64,000 bases of DNA, taken from positions 561-64,560 of the forward strand of contig NZ_JAGYPJ010000002.1 in the NCBI RefSeq assembly GCF_018343695.1. The letters are read 5' to 3'. This DNA comes from Lederbergia citrisecunda (GTDB taxonomy: Bacteria > Bacillota > Bacilli > Bacillales > Bacillaceae_C). A model generated the notes under the pieces. The model was given only the letters and a program-made list of their open reading frames with translations, did not search any database and had not been told where the DNA came from. A program made the position numbers and the translations under genes. Positions 55,621 through 64,000 of the stretch are shown in pieces; positions within the stretch are counted from its first letter, which is position 1, and each line of letters opens with the position of its first letter.

Positions 55621-55816
55621 TATAATACATACGTAATTGGTGGAGGTGATATCACATGACGAATATATCAGCGTCAGGGGTTGGAACGTCTCATGCAAAG
55701 CCTATTATGAAAAGGCGATTCTTTGCATGAGGTAGAAGATGAAATAACATCGCCTAATATCATGATGGCTTTGCCCCTTATTTCAATGAAAATTTTTAAA
55801 TAAGGAGCTGTCTTAA
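55621..55816 (+). promoter_or_regulatory. attenuation leader of the FusB-type gene
   Basis: Begins with TATAAT at 55621 (possible -35 TTTACA at 55596, spacer 19). It contains a translated 24-codon ORF and mutually exclusive pairings. CTCATGCAAAG (55690-55700) pairs with CTTTGCATGAG (55721-55731). GCAAAGCC (55695-55702) can instead pair with GGCTTTGC (55767-55774). AGGCGAT (55713-55719) can pair with ATCGCCT (55749-55755). CCTTATTT (55776-55783) pairs with AAATAAGG (55798-55805), hiding part of the AAGGAG that serves the FusB-type gene. Confidence 0.72.
55656..55730 (+). CDS. 24-residue leader peptide
   Basis: ATG-started ORF of 24 codons with a perfect GGAGGTGA six bases upstream. The peptide begins MTNISASGVGTSH and ends KRRFFA. 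Its last codons and stop lie in the right arm of the first leader hairpin, so a ribosome stalled or terminating there would open that arm. It resembles regulatory leader peptides in position and size, not in any known sequence. Confidence 0.6.
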   Translation: MTNISASGVGTSHAKPIMKRRFFA

Positions 55817-56467
55817 ATGAATAGCCATATGAATACAAAACCTTTTATCCGATGTGACCAATATAATTTTATAAAATTTCAAGTGAAACACTTAGTTCAA
55901 TCATATTCAACAATAAAAGATCAAGATGTTCTTAGAGCAATATCTTATAGTTCTCTAGATAAGGTAATTAATTTATTCCCGGAATATGAGCTTTACAGAG
56001 AGATTTTCGAAAAAATTCCTGAAATCAAAAGCGATATTCAAGCAACTCATTTTCTTGATGAGTTAAGACCTTATGTGATTCCGTTTAGAACAGTATCAGA
56101 AAAAACGATAGAAAAATTATTTCCTAAAGCGAAGAAATTGAAACTCCCACCAATGGAATTAGATTTAAAGGAAATTTCATATTTGGGATGGTATGATATT
56201 CGTTCAGAGAGGAAATATCTTGTTTTCGATTACGATGGAAAACTGGTAGGAATAAACGGAACATTTAGGAATGTAACAAAAGGAATTTGCTCAGTTTGCA
56301 ATGGTCATGAGGAAGTAGGATTATTCATGGCAAATGTAAAAAGTGGGAAAGAAACGTTTACCAATAGAGGTAATTATATTTGCAATGATAGTCAGAGATG
56401 CAATCAGAACATAAAGACTCTAGATAAACTATACAATTTTATAGAATTAGTTAAAAAGTTATCATAG
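55817..56467 (+). CDS. FusB/FusC family EF-G-binding protein
   Basis: A 216-residue cytoplasmic protein. The N-terminal helical bundle (about 10-120) ends with LRPYVIPF and EKLFPKAKKLKLP. The C-terminal domain has KEISYLGWYDIRSERKY and the four-Cys zinc site CSVCNGHEE...YICNDSQRCNQN, closely following FusB and FusC. These proteins bind EF-G and free it from ribosomes trapped by fusidic acid. The start at 55817 has AAGGAG nine bases upstream, part of which is paired in the leader. Whether this chromosomal copy confers resistance is not known. Confidence 0.88.
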   Translation: MNSHMNTKPFIRCDQYNFIKFQVKHLVQSYSTIKDQDVLRAISYSSLDKVINLFPEYELYREIFEKIPEIKSDIQATHFLDELRPYVIPFRTVSEKTIEKLFPKAKKLKLPPMELDLKEISYLGWYDIRSERKYLVFDYDGKLVGINGTFRNVTKGICSVCNGHEEVGLFMANVKSGKETFTNRGNYICNDSQRCNQNIKTLDKLYNFIELVKKLS

Positions 56468-56540
56468 AAACTAGCCCACAACGTTTTAGGGAGGGCACTG
56501 GAAAACTATCATTTTTTCAGGAAAATAAAGTACTTGTACA

Positions 56541-56583
56541 AAAAAGACTCTTAAATTCAGAACGTGAATTTAAGAGTCTTTTA
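56541..56583 (+). terminator. terminator of the FusB-type gene
   Basis: AAAAGACTCTTAAATTCA / TGAATTTAAGAGTCTTTT, a perfect 18-base stem with a 5-base loop. Confidence 0.92.
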
Positions 56584-56748
56584 TTAAAATTGGGAATCGT
56601 TATTCTTAAAAAAAGGTATAATTCCATCTGAATATGAGGTATTATAGCTTTTTTTTGCATTTGAGTGTAAGTCCATTATTGTCTTTATTTAAGAAGTACT
56701 TATTCAGTGCCCTCTGTTATAGGAAGTGGGTCTATTTATGGAAATCAA

Positions 56749-58101
56749 TCATCCAACAATCCGTTCTGCTTGTCTTTTCCATCTGCCACTATGATATTGA
56801 ATAAAGGATGGAATTAGCCCTAATGCCCATCCAATTGGCCCCGCATACCAAACTCCGATATAGCCGAACATCATCCCTAATATAAAGGAAAGTCCCACTT
56901 TTGCTATTAATTCGACAATCCCTGAAAATAGAGGTATTGCGACCTCGCCCATTCCACGCAAAGTGTTATTGTAGAACCAAATGAGTCCTAAAAATGGGAA
57001 GAAACAAGCGCCGGCAAATAAGTTTTCTTTTGACATTTTTACAATTGCCTCAAGATGAGTATCTTGATTAGAGATAAATAGTCTAACGATCACATCTCCA
57101 AATGTAATGATCAAAACTGAAGAAACGATCGTAAATGCAATTACAATAAGTCCAACCTTTTTAAAGCTATCTTGGATTCTTGAAAACTTCTTTGCACCTA
57201 AATTTTGGGCAGCAAACGTAGAAAATGCTTGAGAAATATTGAAAAAAGCAAGAGTAGCAAACTGCTGAACTCTCATTCCAGTAGCATAAGCAGCTACCGC
57301 GTTCGTTCCGAAAGAATTGACCACACCTGTTACAGTCATTTCTCCTACTGAGAGTAATAAACTTTGTAAACCCATTGGAATACCAATTTTAGAAATCATA
57401 CCAATATTACCAAAATGAGGACTCCAATCTGTACGCTTCACACGGAAGATAGGAAACTTTGTATAAGTGTAAATGATACAGATTAAAGCTGAAACAACTT
57501 GTGATATAACTGTAGCCACGGCAACGCCACCGACTCCCATACCAAAACTTAGGACGAATAGTAAATCAAGCAGGACGTTAAGTACAGATGAAAGAATTAA
57601 AAAATATAAAGGTGTTTTACTGTCGCCAACTGCACGGAGGACTGCTGATGCAGCATTATAAAAAAGCAACCCTATACTCCCACCAAAACAAATTTGAATA
57701 TAAAGTGTTGCATCATCAATAATATCTGCAGGCACTTTCAAAAGTTCCATAAGTGGTCTTGCTCCGAAGATGCCGGCAATTGCTAAAACAACTGTGCATA
57801 AAATTGTTAAATAAATGGAGCTAACTAATGTCTTCCTCACCATTTCCGTATTTTTTGCACCAAAATATTGGGACATTACAATGGAAAAAGCATTCGTTAG
57901 ACCAAGAGTTAAAGAAAGTAAGAAAAAAAACGTCGAACCAGTAACACCAACTGACGCAAGGGCACGTGATCCTACAAATTTCCCTACAATTAATGTGTCT
58001 GCCACATTATATAACTGCTGAAATAATCCCCCTATTAGCATCGGCACTGTAAAAGCAAAAATCTGTTTTAGTGGCCGACCTTCTGTCATATCCTTTATCA
58101 C
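56749..58101 (-). CDS. MATE family efflux transporter
   Basis: A 450-residue, twelve-helix antiporter. It starts MTEGRPLKQIFAFTVPMLIGGLFQQLYNVADTLIVGKFVG (in parts), typical of the DinF/NorM-like Firmicutes branch. The pseudo-repeat in the second half (GIPMGLQSLLLSVGEMTVTGVVNSFG) is present. It exports cationic drugs or metabolites with Na+ or H+. The start is GTG at 58101 with AAAGGG upstream; the ATG at 58089 is an alternative. A palindromic operator lies about 60 bases upstream. Confidence 0.92.
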   Translation of the reverse strand: MIKDMTEGRPLKQIFAFTVPMLIGGLFQQLYNVADTLIVGKFVGSRALASVGVTGSTFFFLLSLTLGLTNAFSIVMSQYFGAKNTEMVRKTLVSSIYLTILCTVVLAIAGIFGARPLMELLKVPADIIDDATLYIQICFGGSIGLLFYNAASAVLRAVGDSKTPLYFLILSSVLNVLLDLLFVLSFGMGVGGVAVATVISQVVSALICIIYTYTKFPIFRVKRTDWSPHFGNIGMISKIGIPMGLQSLLLSVGEMTVTGVVNSFGTNAVAAYATGMRVQQFATLAFFNISQAFSTFAAQNLGAKKFSRIQDSFKKVGLIVIAFTIVSSVLIITFGDVIVRLFISNQDTHLEAIVKMSKENLFAGACFFPFLGLIWFYNNTLRGMGEVAIPLFSGIVELIAKVGLSFILGMMFGYIGVWYAGPIGWALGLIPSFIQYHSGRWKRQAERIVG

Positions 58102-58157
58102 TACTCCAAAACCCTTTCTAAGATGTTATCTTCTTATTTTTTAAAACATTCAATGTA

Positions 58158-58180
58158 TTATATTGATATTGTCAATATAA
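58158..58180. promoter_or_regulatory. 23-base inverted-repeat operator before the MATE gene
   Basis: TTATATTGA - 5 bases - TCAATATAA, a perfect 9-base inverted repeat of the MarR/TetR type. It overlaps a minus-strand TATAAT, so a bound repressor would block the exporter promoter. No such regulator gene is adjacent. Confidence 0.65.
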
Positions 58181-58367
58181 CACATGTAATATATTAAAAA
58201 TCAAGAAGAACTTTGAGTATTTAGTCATTTATACCTTTTCTATTAAACGACAAATTTCCCAATAATTAGTATGTAATTTATAAGAATATGGTAAAATAGA
58301 ACTGGAATGAATATCCATTTCTTGCTAATGTATGCTTTATTAAAAAAAGAGAGAAGAGGGGGTAGCC

Positions 58368-59090
58368 ATGAATAAGGAAACTATATTAATTGTTGATGAC
58401 GATGATGATATTCGTAAAGTGTTGGAATTATATTTATGTGATGCAGGGTATCGTGTAATTGAGGCAGACAATGGATATACAGTTATGGATATTTTTGAAC
58501 AAGAGAAACCAGATCTGATCATTTTAGATGTCATGTTGCCAGGATTAGATGGGTTGGAAGTATGTCAAATGATCAGACGGAAAAGTGATGTTCCGATTTT
58601 ATTTTTAAGTGCAAAAGAAGATGATATTGATAAAATTGTTGGTCTTGGAGTAGGTGGAGACGATTATATTTCCAAGCCTTTCAGTCCTTCGGTTTTGACT
58701 GCTAAAGTAAAAGCGCATTTACGCAGAAATCGCCAATTTGATAAAAGAGTCGATGCTTTTGATAATTCTCAAAGTAGAAAGCCCATTATTTCATATCCAG
58801 GACTCGTAATTGATCAAGAATCCTATTCTGTGAAGGCTAATGGTAAAGACATACACCTGTCTACAAAAGAATATCAAATCTTATGTTTGTTAGCTGCCAA
58901 TCCCAATCGTGTATTTTCATTTGAACAGCTTTTCCAGATGATTTGGGGTGAAAGTAGTTTTGGAGATCATCGAACGGTTATGGTCCATATTAGTAATCTA
59001 CGAAAAAAAATAGAAGATGACCCAACGTCACCAGAGTTTATTTCTACGGTAAGAGGCATTGGTTATAAGTTTAATTCCGACTTGTATTAA
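58368..59090 (+). CDS. OmpR/PhoB-family response regulator
   Basis: A 240-residue regulator. The receiver (about 1-118) has the acidic pocket VDDDDD, acceptor Asp54 in LIILDVMLPG, and SKPF with the conserved Lys. The winged-helix DNA-binding domain (about 140-235) has YQILCLLAANPNRVFS, and HRTVMVHISNLRKKIEDDPTSPEFISTVRGIGYKF. AGAGGGGG precedes the ATG. The histidine kinase starting at 59414 is the likely partner. Its last 20 bases overlap the antiparallel SinI-like gene. Confidence 0.93.
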   Translation: MNKETILIVDDDDDIRKVLELYLCDAGYRVIEADNGYTVMDIFEQEKPDLIILDVMLPGLDGLEVCQMIRRKSDVPILFLSAKEDDIDKIVGLGVGGDDYISKPFSPSVLTAKVKAHLRRNRQFDKRVDAFDNSQSRKPIISYPGLVIDQESYSVKANGKDIHLSTKEYQILCLLAANPNRVFSFEQLFQMIWGESSFGDHRTVMVHISNLRKKIEDDPTSPEFISTVRGIGYKFNSDLY

Positions 59091-59241
59091 CGTTTAGGCC
59101 TTTTTCTTTTAAGAAGTTCCGTACATTATCTATACTTAAACCTTGATTTTTAGCTGATTTAATTAATGAAACCCATTCCTGGTCTAGCTGTAATTTTTGT
59201 GCTTCTCGATATAATGAGTTTTCCTCAGTAATTTGCACCAT
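59071..59241 (-). CDS. SinI-family anti-repressor
   Basis: A 56-residue protein: after a short polar N-terminus, the Sin_I dimerisation motif LDQEWVSLIKSAKNQGLSIDNVRNFLKEK is clear (two helices; LDQEW is nearly invariant). SinI binds SinR and releases biofilm matrix genes in Bacillus. GAGGTGA lies just before the ATG. No SinR gene is in the window, so it may act on a distant SinR-like protein. It is convergent with, and overlaps, the response regulator. Confidence 0.85.
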   Translation of the reverse strand: MVQITEENSLYREAQKLQLDQEWVSLIKSAKNQGLSIDNVRNFLKEKGLNVNTSRN

Positions 59242-59341
59242 AAGATCACCTCTTACTTCATTTGACTCTTATATTACAGAATATAGTATAAGTTACGTTC
59301 AAATTATTCTAAAGATTTGTTAAAGTTTTGCTTACTGATAT

Positions 59342-59348
59342 TGTCGAA
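59342..59348 (+). promoter_or_regulatory. possible Spo0A box
   Basis: TGTCGAA, the exact core of the 0A box, about 100 bases upstream of the SinI-like start and 66 before the giant kinase. SinI genes are Spo0A-activated in B. subtilis, but this heptamer occurs by chance several times per 64 kb (also at 34310 and 36898). Confidence 0.3.
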
Positions 59349-59413
59349 TAATGGAATGTGGGTAAATATTATTGTAAGGACCATATTCCATCACGATAAA
59401 ATGGAGGATTTTC

Positions 59414-62400
59414 ATGAATGTACCTGTCGAATTGCAGACTAATTTACCAGGCTATGAAGGTCTTGTTGAGCTTGAAGCTAATCAAACATGTGTATATTTT
59501 AAAGCTATAGATCGAACAACGAAGCGCCACGTTCTTATTAAAAACCTCATCAAAGAAGATCTCGATTTCCAAGAATTAACCACAGTTGCACATGAATACA
59601 AAATAACAAAGAATCTCGAAGTAAATGGATTATTAAAACCTATTAAATTAGAGAGTTATTGGAATAAACCATATTTAATCACAGAGTTTTTTCAAGGGAT
59701 ATCATTAAGTACATATATGAAAAAACATGTGATTGATATAAACCAATTTTTACTGATTGCCATAGAGTTAACAACCATTATCGAAGAACTTCATCAATGT
59801 CATATTATTCATAAAAGTATTCATCCAGATAATATTTTAATAAATGAGTGGACAAGTGAATTAAGAATTACTGGTTTTTACCATGCGGCAATGCTTACAC
59901 GTGAAAATTATCGAGCGCATATAAATCCATATATATTAGGCAAGCAGCTCTATTATATTTCACCTGAACAGACAGGACGTATTAATCATTTTCTTGATTC
60001 TCGAACAGATTTATATTCATTAGGTGTTGTTTTTTATGAGCTTCTTACAGGTATCCTTCCATTCAATATGGAGGATCCAGTCGAGCTAGTTCACGCCCAT
60101 ATTGCTAAAAGACCGATCCCACCTGATGAGATCGATCCATTACTTCCAAAAAAACTATCAGAAATCATCATGAAGTTACTATCTAAAATGCCGGAATCAC
60201 GATATCAAAGTGCTACTGGGTTAAAACATGATTTATTAAAATTTGAAAAACAACTCGATTTTCCATTAGGGCAGAATGATCCACCGCAAATCTTTGATAT
60301 TGGAGACAAGCTGTATGGAAGGGATGCAGAACTAAGGACATTCATGGCAGCCTTCGATCATGTTTGTAAAGGTCATAGCTCTTTTGTCCTTATTCCGGGA
60401 GTATCTGGAATAGGGAAAACAGCACTTGTAAATGAGGTGCAAAAACCTCTTGTCCGAAATAAAGGATATTTTATTTCTGGAAAATTTGATCAATTGAAAC
60501 GTTCTGTCCCTTATGATCCTCTTATTCAAGCGCTTCAAGACTTGATAAAACAAGTTATGGCAGAAGGGGAAAAAAGTATTCAACATTTGAGGACTCGTTT
60601 GGAAGCAGAGCTCGGACCATACTTATCTGCTATTGCAAAAATGATACCCGCACTTAAATGGATTGTTGGTGAGATAGAAGAACCTGAAGTCCTGCCTGCA
60701 ATTGAAAGCCACAATCGATTACGGTTTGCCTTTTTAAAGTTCATTCATTTGTTTTCTAATGAGGACCATCCGCTCGTTATATTTTTGGACGATTTACAAT
60801 GGGCAGACCATGCAACTTTAGATTTACTACAATATATTTTATCTCAGCAAAAAGTACAGTATTTATTTGTAATAGGTGCCTATCGGGATAACGAGGTAGA
60901 TGTAACACATCCATTTCACCTTATGTCAAAAGAACTACAATCTATTCAAGATCTAGTTAAATATATTCACCTGAATCCGTTGAAGAAAGAAGATATACAG
61001 GAATGGGTGGAGGATGCGTTATATTGTAATGCAGAAGAATCAGAAGAACTTGCTTCCTTTATTGAAAAAATAACAAAAGGAAATCCCTTTTTTATTAAGC
61101 AATTATTTCAATCATTTTATGAACAACAATTCATCTCATTTGATGAAGAACAAAGAAAATGGACAAGTGATTTTCGACAATTGACGAATCTTAATATTCA
61201 AGACGATATTATTGCGTTAATTGTGGAGAGATTGAATAAACTCCCCTATGAAACTCAAAAGCTTTTGAAACTTGCCTCCTGTATTGGAAATGAATTTGAA
61301 ATCAATGTGTTAAGTACGGTTTATGAAAAAAATACAGTTACAACTGCCAACACTCTATGGGATGCATTACGGGAAGGAATGCTCTTACCACTCAGTCCAA
61401 CTTATAAATGGATATATGAAGATAGAGAAATTGACCTTACGGAAACACAACCTCTCCATTATAAATTTTTGCATGACCGTATCCAGCAAGCCGTATACTC
61501 AACGATGACAGAAACAGAAAGAGAACAAAATCACTTATCAATTGGTAGACTTCTATTATCGTATTATACGAGTAGAAATTATTTTGAAGAAAACATATTT
61601 GTGATTATTAATCATTTGAATCAATGCAGTAATTATTTAAATAGTAGTGAAAGGCTTCAGCTTGCTGAATGGAATTGTATGGCCGGTGAAAAAGCAAAGC
61701 AAGGTGCCGCATTTAAAGCTTCGCTATCGTTTTTTAAAATAGGAAAAGAATTGTTAGGAGTTAAAGCGTGGGAGCTACATAATAAGCTAACTGCACGATT
61801 AACAATTGGACTTGGAGAGGCTGAATATTTAGATAATCAATTCGATAATGCTGAAGAAAGATTTGATGAAGCGTTAAGTAAGGTCCTGACAAAACAGGAG
61901 CAACTCCAAATTTATCAATTGAAAATTGCATTATATACTCATTTGCATCGAGTAGAAGAAGCGATTGATTGTGGTTTGAAGGGACTTCACTTATTTGGGT
62001 GGCATATAAATAAAACCCCTGGAAAGCTTACTGTAGCTAAGGAATTTTTGAAGACGAAAATGTATTTAAGTAGGAAAAAAGCAACTGATTTAAAGAATTT
62101 ACCCCCTATACTGGATGAAGACAAACGTCTTATTTTGCGGACATTTATTAATATGAATGCATCTTCCTATCATGTTGATCAAAATTTAGCGGCACTTTTA
62201 ATGCTTAAAGCAATAAACTTTACGTTAAAGTATGGAACTACAGACGTCTCAGCTCTTGTTTATAATAATTACTCTCTCATATTAAGCTCAGGTTTTCATC
62301 AATACAATAATAGCTACGAATTTGGTCGTCTGGCCCTTTATGAAGCAGAGAATAGCCAGAATTCCCATTTACTAGGTAGAGTGTATTTCGTATATGGCTC

Positions 62401-64000
62401 TTTTGTGAATCATTGGAAAAATCATATTATGTACAGTCAGCAATATTTAGAGCATTCGCAAAAACATTGTATTGAATCGGGAAATGCTCACCTCGCAGGT
62501 GCAGGAAGCTCATTTATATGTATGATTAGTTTTTTAAAAGGTCATAGACTCGCGGAAACGCTGAATACGATTGAAGAGCAGCTTAATTTTTCTAAACAAA
62601 TTCAATATGGCTTATCAAAAAACTATTTGAACGAATTGAAATATTGGATCTATATATTAAATGAAACAAATGTAAATCCGGATTGGAGTTTTCCACAAAT
62701 CACTGATGATGAATCTGCAGAAATTGTACATTACACAGTTCGATTACAAATAGCTTATTTACTTGATAATAATGATATTGCTAAGGAGTTTATGAAAAAG
62801 TTAAATAAGCTTGTTAACAGGTCTTTAACGTTAGTTATCGCTCCTGAGTATTATTTCTATAAAGATTTATGGATGGCAAAATTGTACGAGGATTCAACGA
62901 CTAAAGAAAAATACTATTTTCGTAAACAATTAAATAAGCATCTTTCCCTTTGGCGAAAGTGGGCAAAACAATCCCCAGCCAATTACGAGCATAAATATTT
63001 ACTGATTAAAGCAGAAGCAGCAAGAATAAAAAAGGATTTTACAAACGCCGCGATGTATTATGATCAATCAATCATGTTGGCACAAAAAAATGGCTTTATT
63101 CAAGATACAGCCATCGCAAATGAATGTGCAGGTCGATTTTATATTTCACGACATTTGCCTTTTGCGGCTAAAGCATATTTAACTTCAGCTGTTTCAGCAT
63201 TTGACAATTGGGGAGCGGTCCGAAGATCGAATTTCCTAAGAACTAAATATCAGAATCTATTAATAAATGATTATGCAGCTGAGGGGGCAAGTACAGTAAA
63301 CTTCTCCGTTGATCTTGCAACAATGATGAAGGCGGCTCAAGCACTTTCTGGGGAGATTGTATTAGAGAATCTTCTTACACGATTGATGAACATTGTTTTA
63401 GAAAATAGTGGTGCACAAAAAATGACCATGTTTCTAAAAATGGAGGAACAATTAAAGCCTGTAGCTCACGGAAATATAGAGAAGATTGAGATGTTCGCTC
63501 AGGAAGAGACGATTGAATATCCCGTTAATTTGATTTATTACGTAGAGAAAAGTCTTGAACCTGTTGTTCTATCAAGTGGTACTTTAAGTGGGATGTTTAA
63601 ACACGATCCTTATATTAGGAAATATCAGCCTAAATCGGTTCTATGTTTTCCAATATTACATCAAGGCAAATTAATTGGAATTTTATTTTTGGAAAATAAT
63701 ATGATGACACATGCATTTACAAAGGAAAGAATTGAGATTTTGAACATACTTTCTACTCATGCAGCTATTTCATTAGAAAATGCTTTTTTGTATAGAAATT
63801 TAGAAAAAAAAGTTAAGGAACGTACTGCACAATTAGAATTTGCCTATGAGGATTTGGAGAAAGCAAACCGTGAATTGGCTCAGTCAGAAGAAATGAGAAG
63901 AAAATTTTTATCAAATGTTTCTCACGATCTAAGATCGCCCATTACATCTGTGCGAGGATATATTGAGGCTATCTTGGAGGGTGTGATTACAAAAGAGGAA
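59414..64000 (+). CDS. giant sensor: pseudokinase + AAA ATPase + TPR-like + GAF + histidine kinase (runs off the end)
   Basis: The frame is open for 1529 codons to the window edge. Order: a Ser/Thr-kinase-like domain (about 15-280), an AAA ATPase (Walker A VSGIGKT at 330-336, Walker B LVIFLDDLQWAD), and a long helical TPR-like region (about 700-1280). Then a GAF domain (about 1290-1460), a short coiled coil, and HisKA with FLSNVSHDLRSPITSV (His1504); the ATPase part lies beyond the window. In the kinase domain the catalytic loop is HKSIHPDN, not H-x-D, and DFG is GFY, so it should be a pseudokinase. SD GGAGG is seven bases before the ATG. The adjacent OmpR-type regulator is its likely partner. 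Confidence 0.88.
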   Translation, partial: MNVPVELQTNLPGYEGLVELEANQTCVYFKAIDRTTKRHVLIKNLIKEDLDFQELTTVAHEYKITKNLEVNGLLKPIKLESYWNKPYLITEFFQGISLSTYMKKHVIDINQFLLIAIELTTIIEELHQCHIIHKSIHPDNILINEWTSELRITGFYHAAMLTRENYRAHINPYILGKQLYYISPEQTGRINHFLDSRTDLYSLGVVFYELLTGILPFNMEDPVELVHAHIAKRPIPPDEIDPLLPKKLSEIIMKLLSKMPESRYQSATGLKHDLLKFEKQLDFPLGQNDPPQIFDIGDKLYGRDAELRTFMAAFDHVCKGHSSFVLIPGVSGIGKTALVNEVQKPLVRNKGYFISGKFDQLKRSVPYDPLIQALQDLIKQVMAEGEKSIQHLRTRLEAELGPYLSAIAKMIPALKWIVGEIEEPEVLPAIESHNRLRFAFLKFIHLFSNEDHPLVIFLDDLQWADHATLDLLQYILSQQKVQYLFVIGAYRDNEVDVTHPFHLMSKELQSIQDLVKYIHLNPLKKEDIQEWVEDALYCNAEESEELASFIEKITKGNPFFIKQLFQSFYEQQFISFDEEQRKWTSDFRQLTNLNIQDDIIALIVERLNKLPYETQKLLKLASCIGNEFEINVLSTVYEKNTVTTANTLWDALREGMLLPLSPTYKWIYEDREIDLTETQPLHYKFLHDRIQQAVYSTMTETEREQNHLSIGRLLLSYYTSRNYFEENIFVIINHLNQCSNYLNSSERLQLAEWNCMAGEKAKQGAAFKASLSFFKIGKELLGVKAWELHNKLTARLTIGLGEAEYLDNQFDNAEERFDEALSKVLTKQEQLQIYQLKIALYTHLHRVEEAIDCGLKGLHLFGWHINKTPGKLTVAKEFLKTKMYLSRKKATDLKNLPPILDEDKRLILRTFINMNASSYHVDQNLAALLMLKAINFTLKYGTTDVSALVYNNYSLILSSGFHQYNNSYEFGRLALYEAENSQNSHLLGRVYFVYGSFVNHWKNHIMYSQQYLEHSQKHCIESGNAHLAGAGSSFICMISFLKGHRLAETLNTIEEQLNFSKQIQYGLSKNYLNELKYWIYILNETNVNPDWSFPQITDDESAEIVHYTVRLQIAYLLDNNDIAKEFMKKLNKLVNRSLTLVIAPEYYFYKDLWMAKLYEDSTTKEKYYFRKQLNKHLSLWRKWAKQSPANYEHKYLLIKAEAARIKKDFTNAAMYYDQSIMLAQKNGFIQDTAIANECAGRFYISRHLPFAAKAYLTSAVSAFDNWGAVRRSNFLRTKYQNLLINDYAAEGASTVNFSVDLATMMKAAQALSGEIVLENLLTRLMNIVLENSGAQKMTMFLKMEEQLKPVAHGNIEKIEMFAQEETIEYPVNLIYYVEKSLEPVVLSSGTLSGMFKHDPYIRKYQPKSVLCFPILHQGKLIGILFLENNMMTHAFTKERIEILNILSTHAAISLENAFLYRNLEKKVKERTAQLEFAYEDLEKANRELAQSEEMRRKFLSNVSHDLRSPITSVRGYIEAILEGVITKEE

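Noticed and set aside
55656-55730. The leader ORF as a decayed start of a UvrA-like gene (a shifted frame reads DEYISVRG)
   Set aside because: Only eight residues resemble UvrA and the signal does not continue; the SD, size and hairpins fit a leader peptide better.

Overview
The window looks like chromosomal DNA of a low-GC, endospore-forming Bacillaceae (Bacillus sensu lato). Evidence: the left 12 kb keeps the Bacillus subtilis order tsaE-tsaB-rimI-tsaD / ydiF-type ABC-F / moaC-rex-tatA-tatC / ydiK-ydiL / groES-groEL, with a CIRCE operator. Further right are sigI-rsgI, a ykaA-pit type pair, a SinI-type anti-repressor and a spore-surface-like protein. The genus cannot be fixed from the sequence alone.

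Layout. 0-1 kb: end of a catalytically dead NlpC/P60-fold gene, a small membrane ORF, tRNA-fMet and tRNA-Asp. 1-12 kb: the conserved housekeeping block (t6A tRNA modification, ABC-F, molybdopterin precursor synthesis, redox repressor Rex, Tat export, chaperonin), with a DnaA-box cluster between tsaD and the ABC-F gene. 12-31 kb: an accessory zone with a frameshifted HNH-repeat protein, an Ltp-repeat membrane protein, three decayed tyrosine-integrase 3' ends, a LuxR/MFS/SDR module, an alditol-oxidase-type flavoprotein, a deacetylase-like plus GNAT-like acyltransferase operon, several broken genes, and an M20 hydrolase/DUF3100/membrane protein operon.

31-48 kb: a secreted peptidoglycan-binding protein, a chemoreceptor behind a c-di-GMP-I riboswitch, a PiT phosphate transporter with its DUF47 partner under a Pho-box-like array, a candidate sigma-I-autoregulated operon (acidic secreted protein, sigI, rsgI), an MscS-type channel, a methyltransferase with a perfect sigma-A promoter and a leader terminator, then reductase, DinB, MFS and GNAT genes. 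48-64 kb: an exosporium-like protein with about fifteen acidic 12-residue repeats, a sensor with two kinase modules around one receiver, a long sulfate adenylyltransferase, a FusB-family EF-G-binding gene behind what looks like a complete attenuation leader, a MATE exporter with a palindromic operator, and an OmpR regulator / SinI-like / giant pseudokinase-ATPase-histidine kinase group that runs off the window end.

The most interesting signals are the FusB leader (leader peptide, competing hairpins, sequestered Shine-Dalgarno), the methyltransferase leader terminator, the acidic-repeat spore-surface-like protein, the giant pseudokinase sensor beside a SinI-like gene, and the cluster of integrase relics. 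Starts were chosen by Shine-Dalgarno (SD) spacing and several differ from the longest ORF. Everything here was read by eye; no database search was run.
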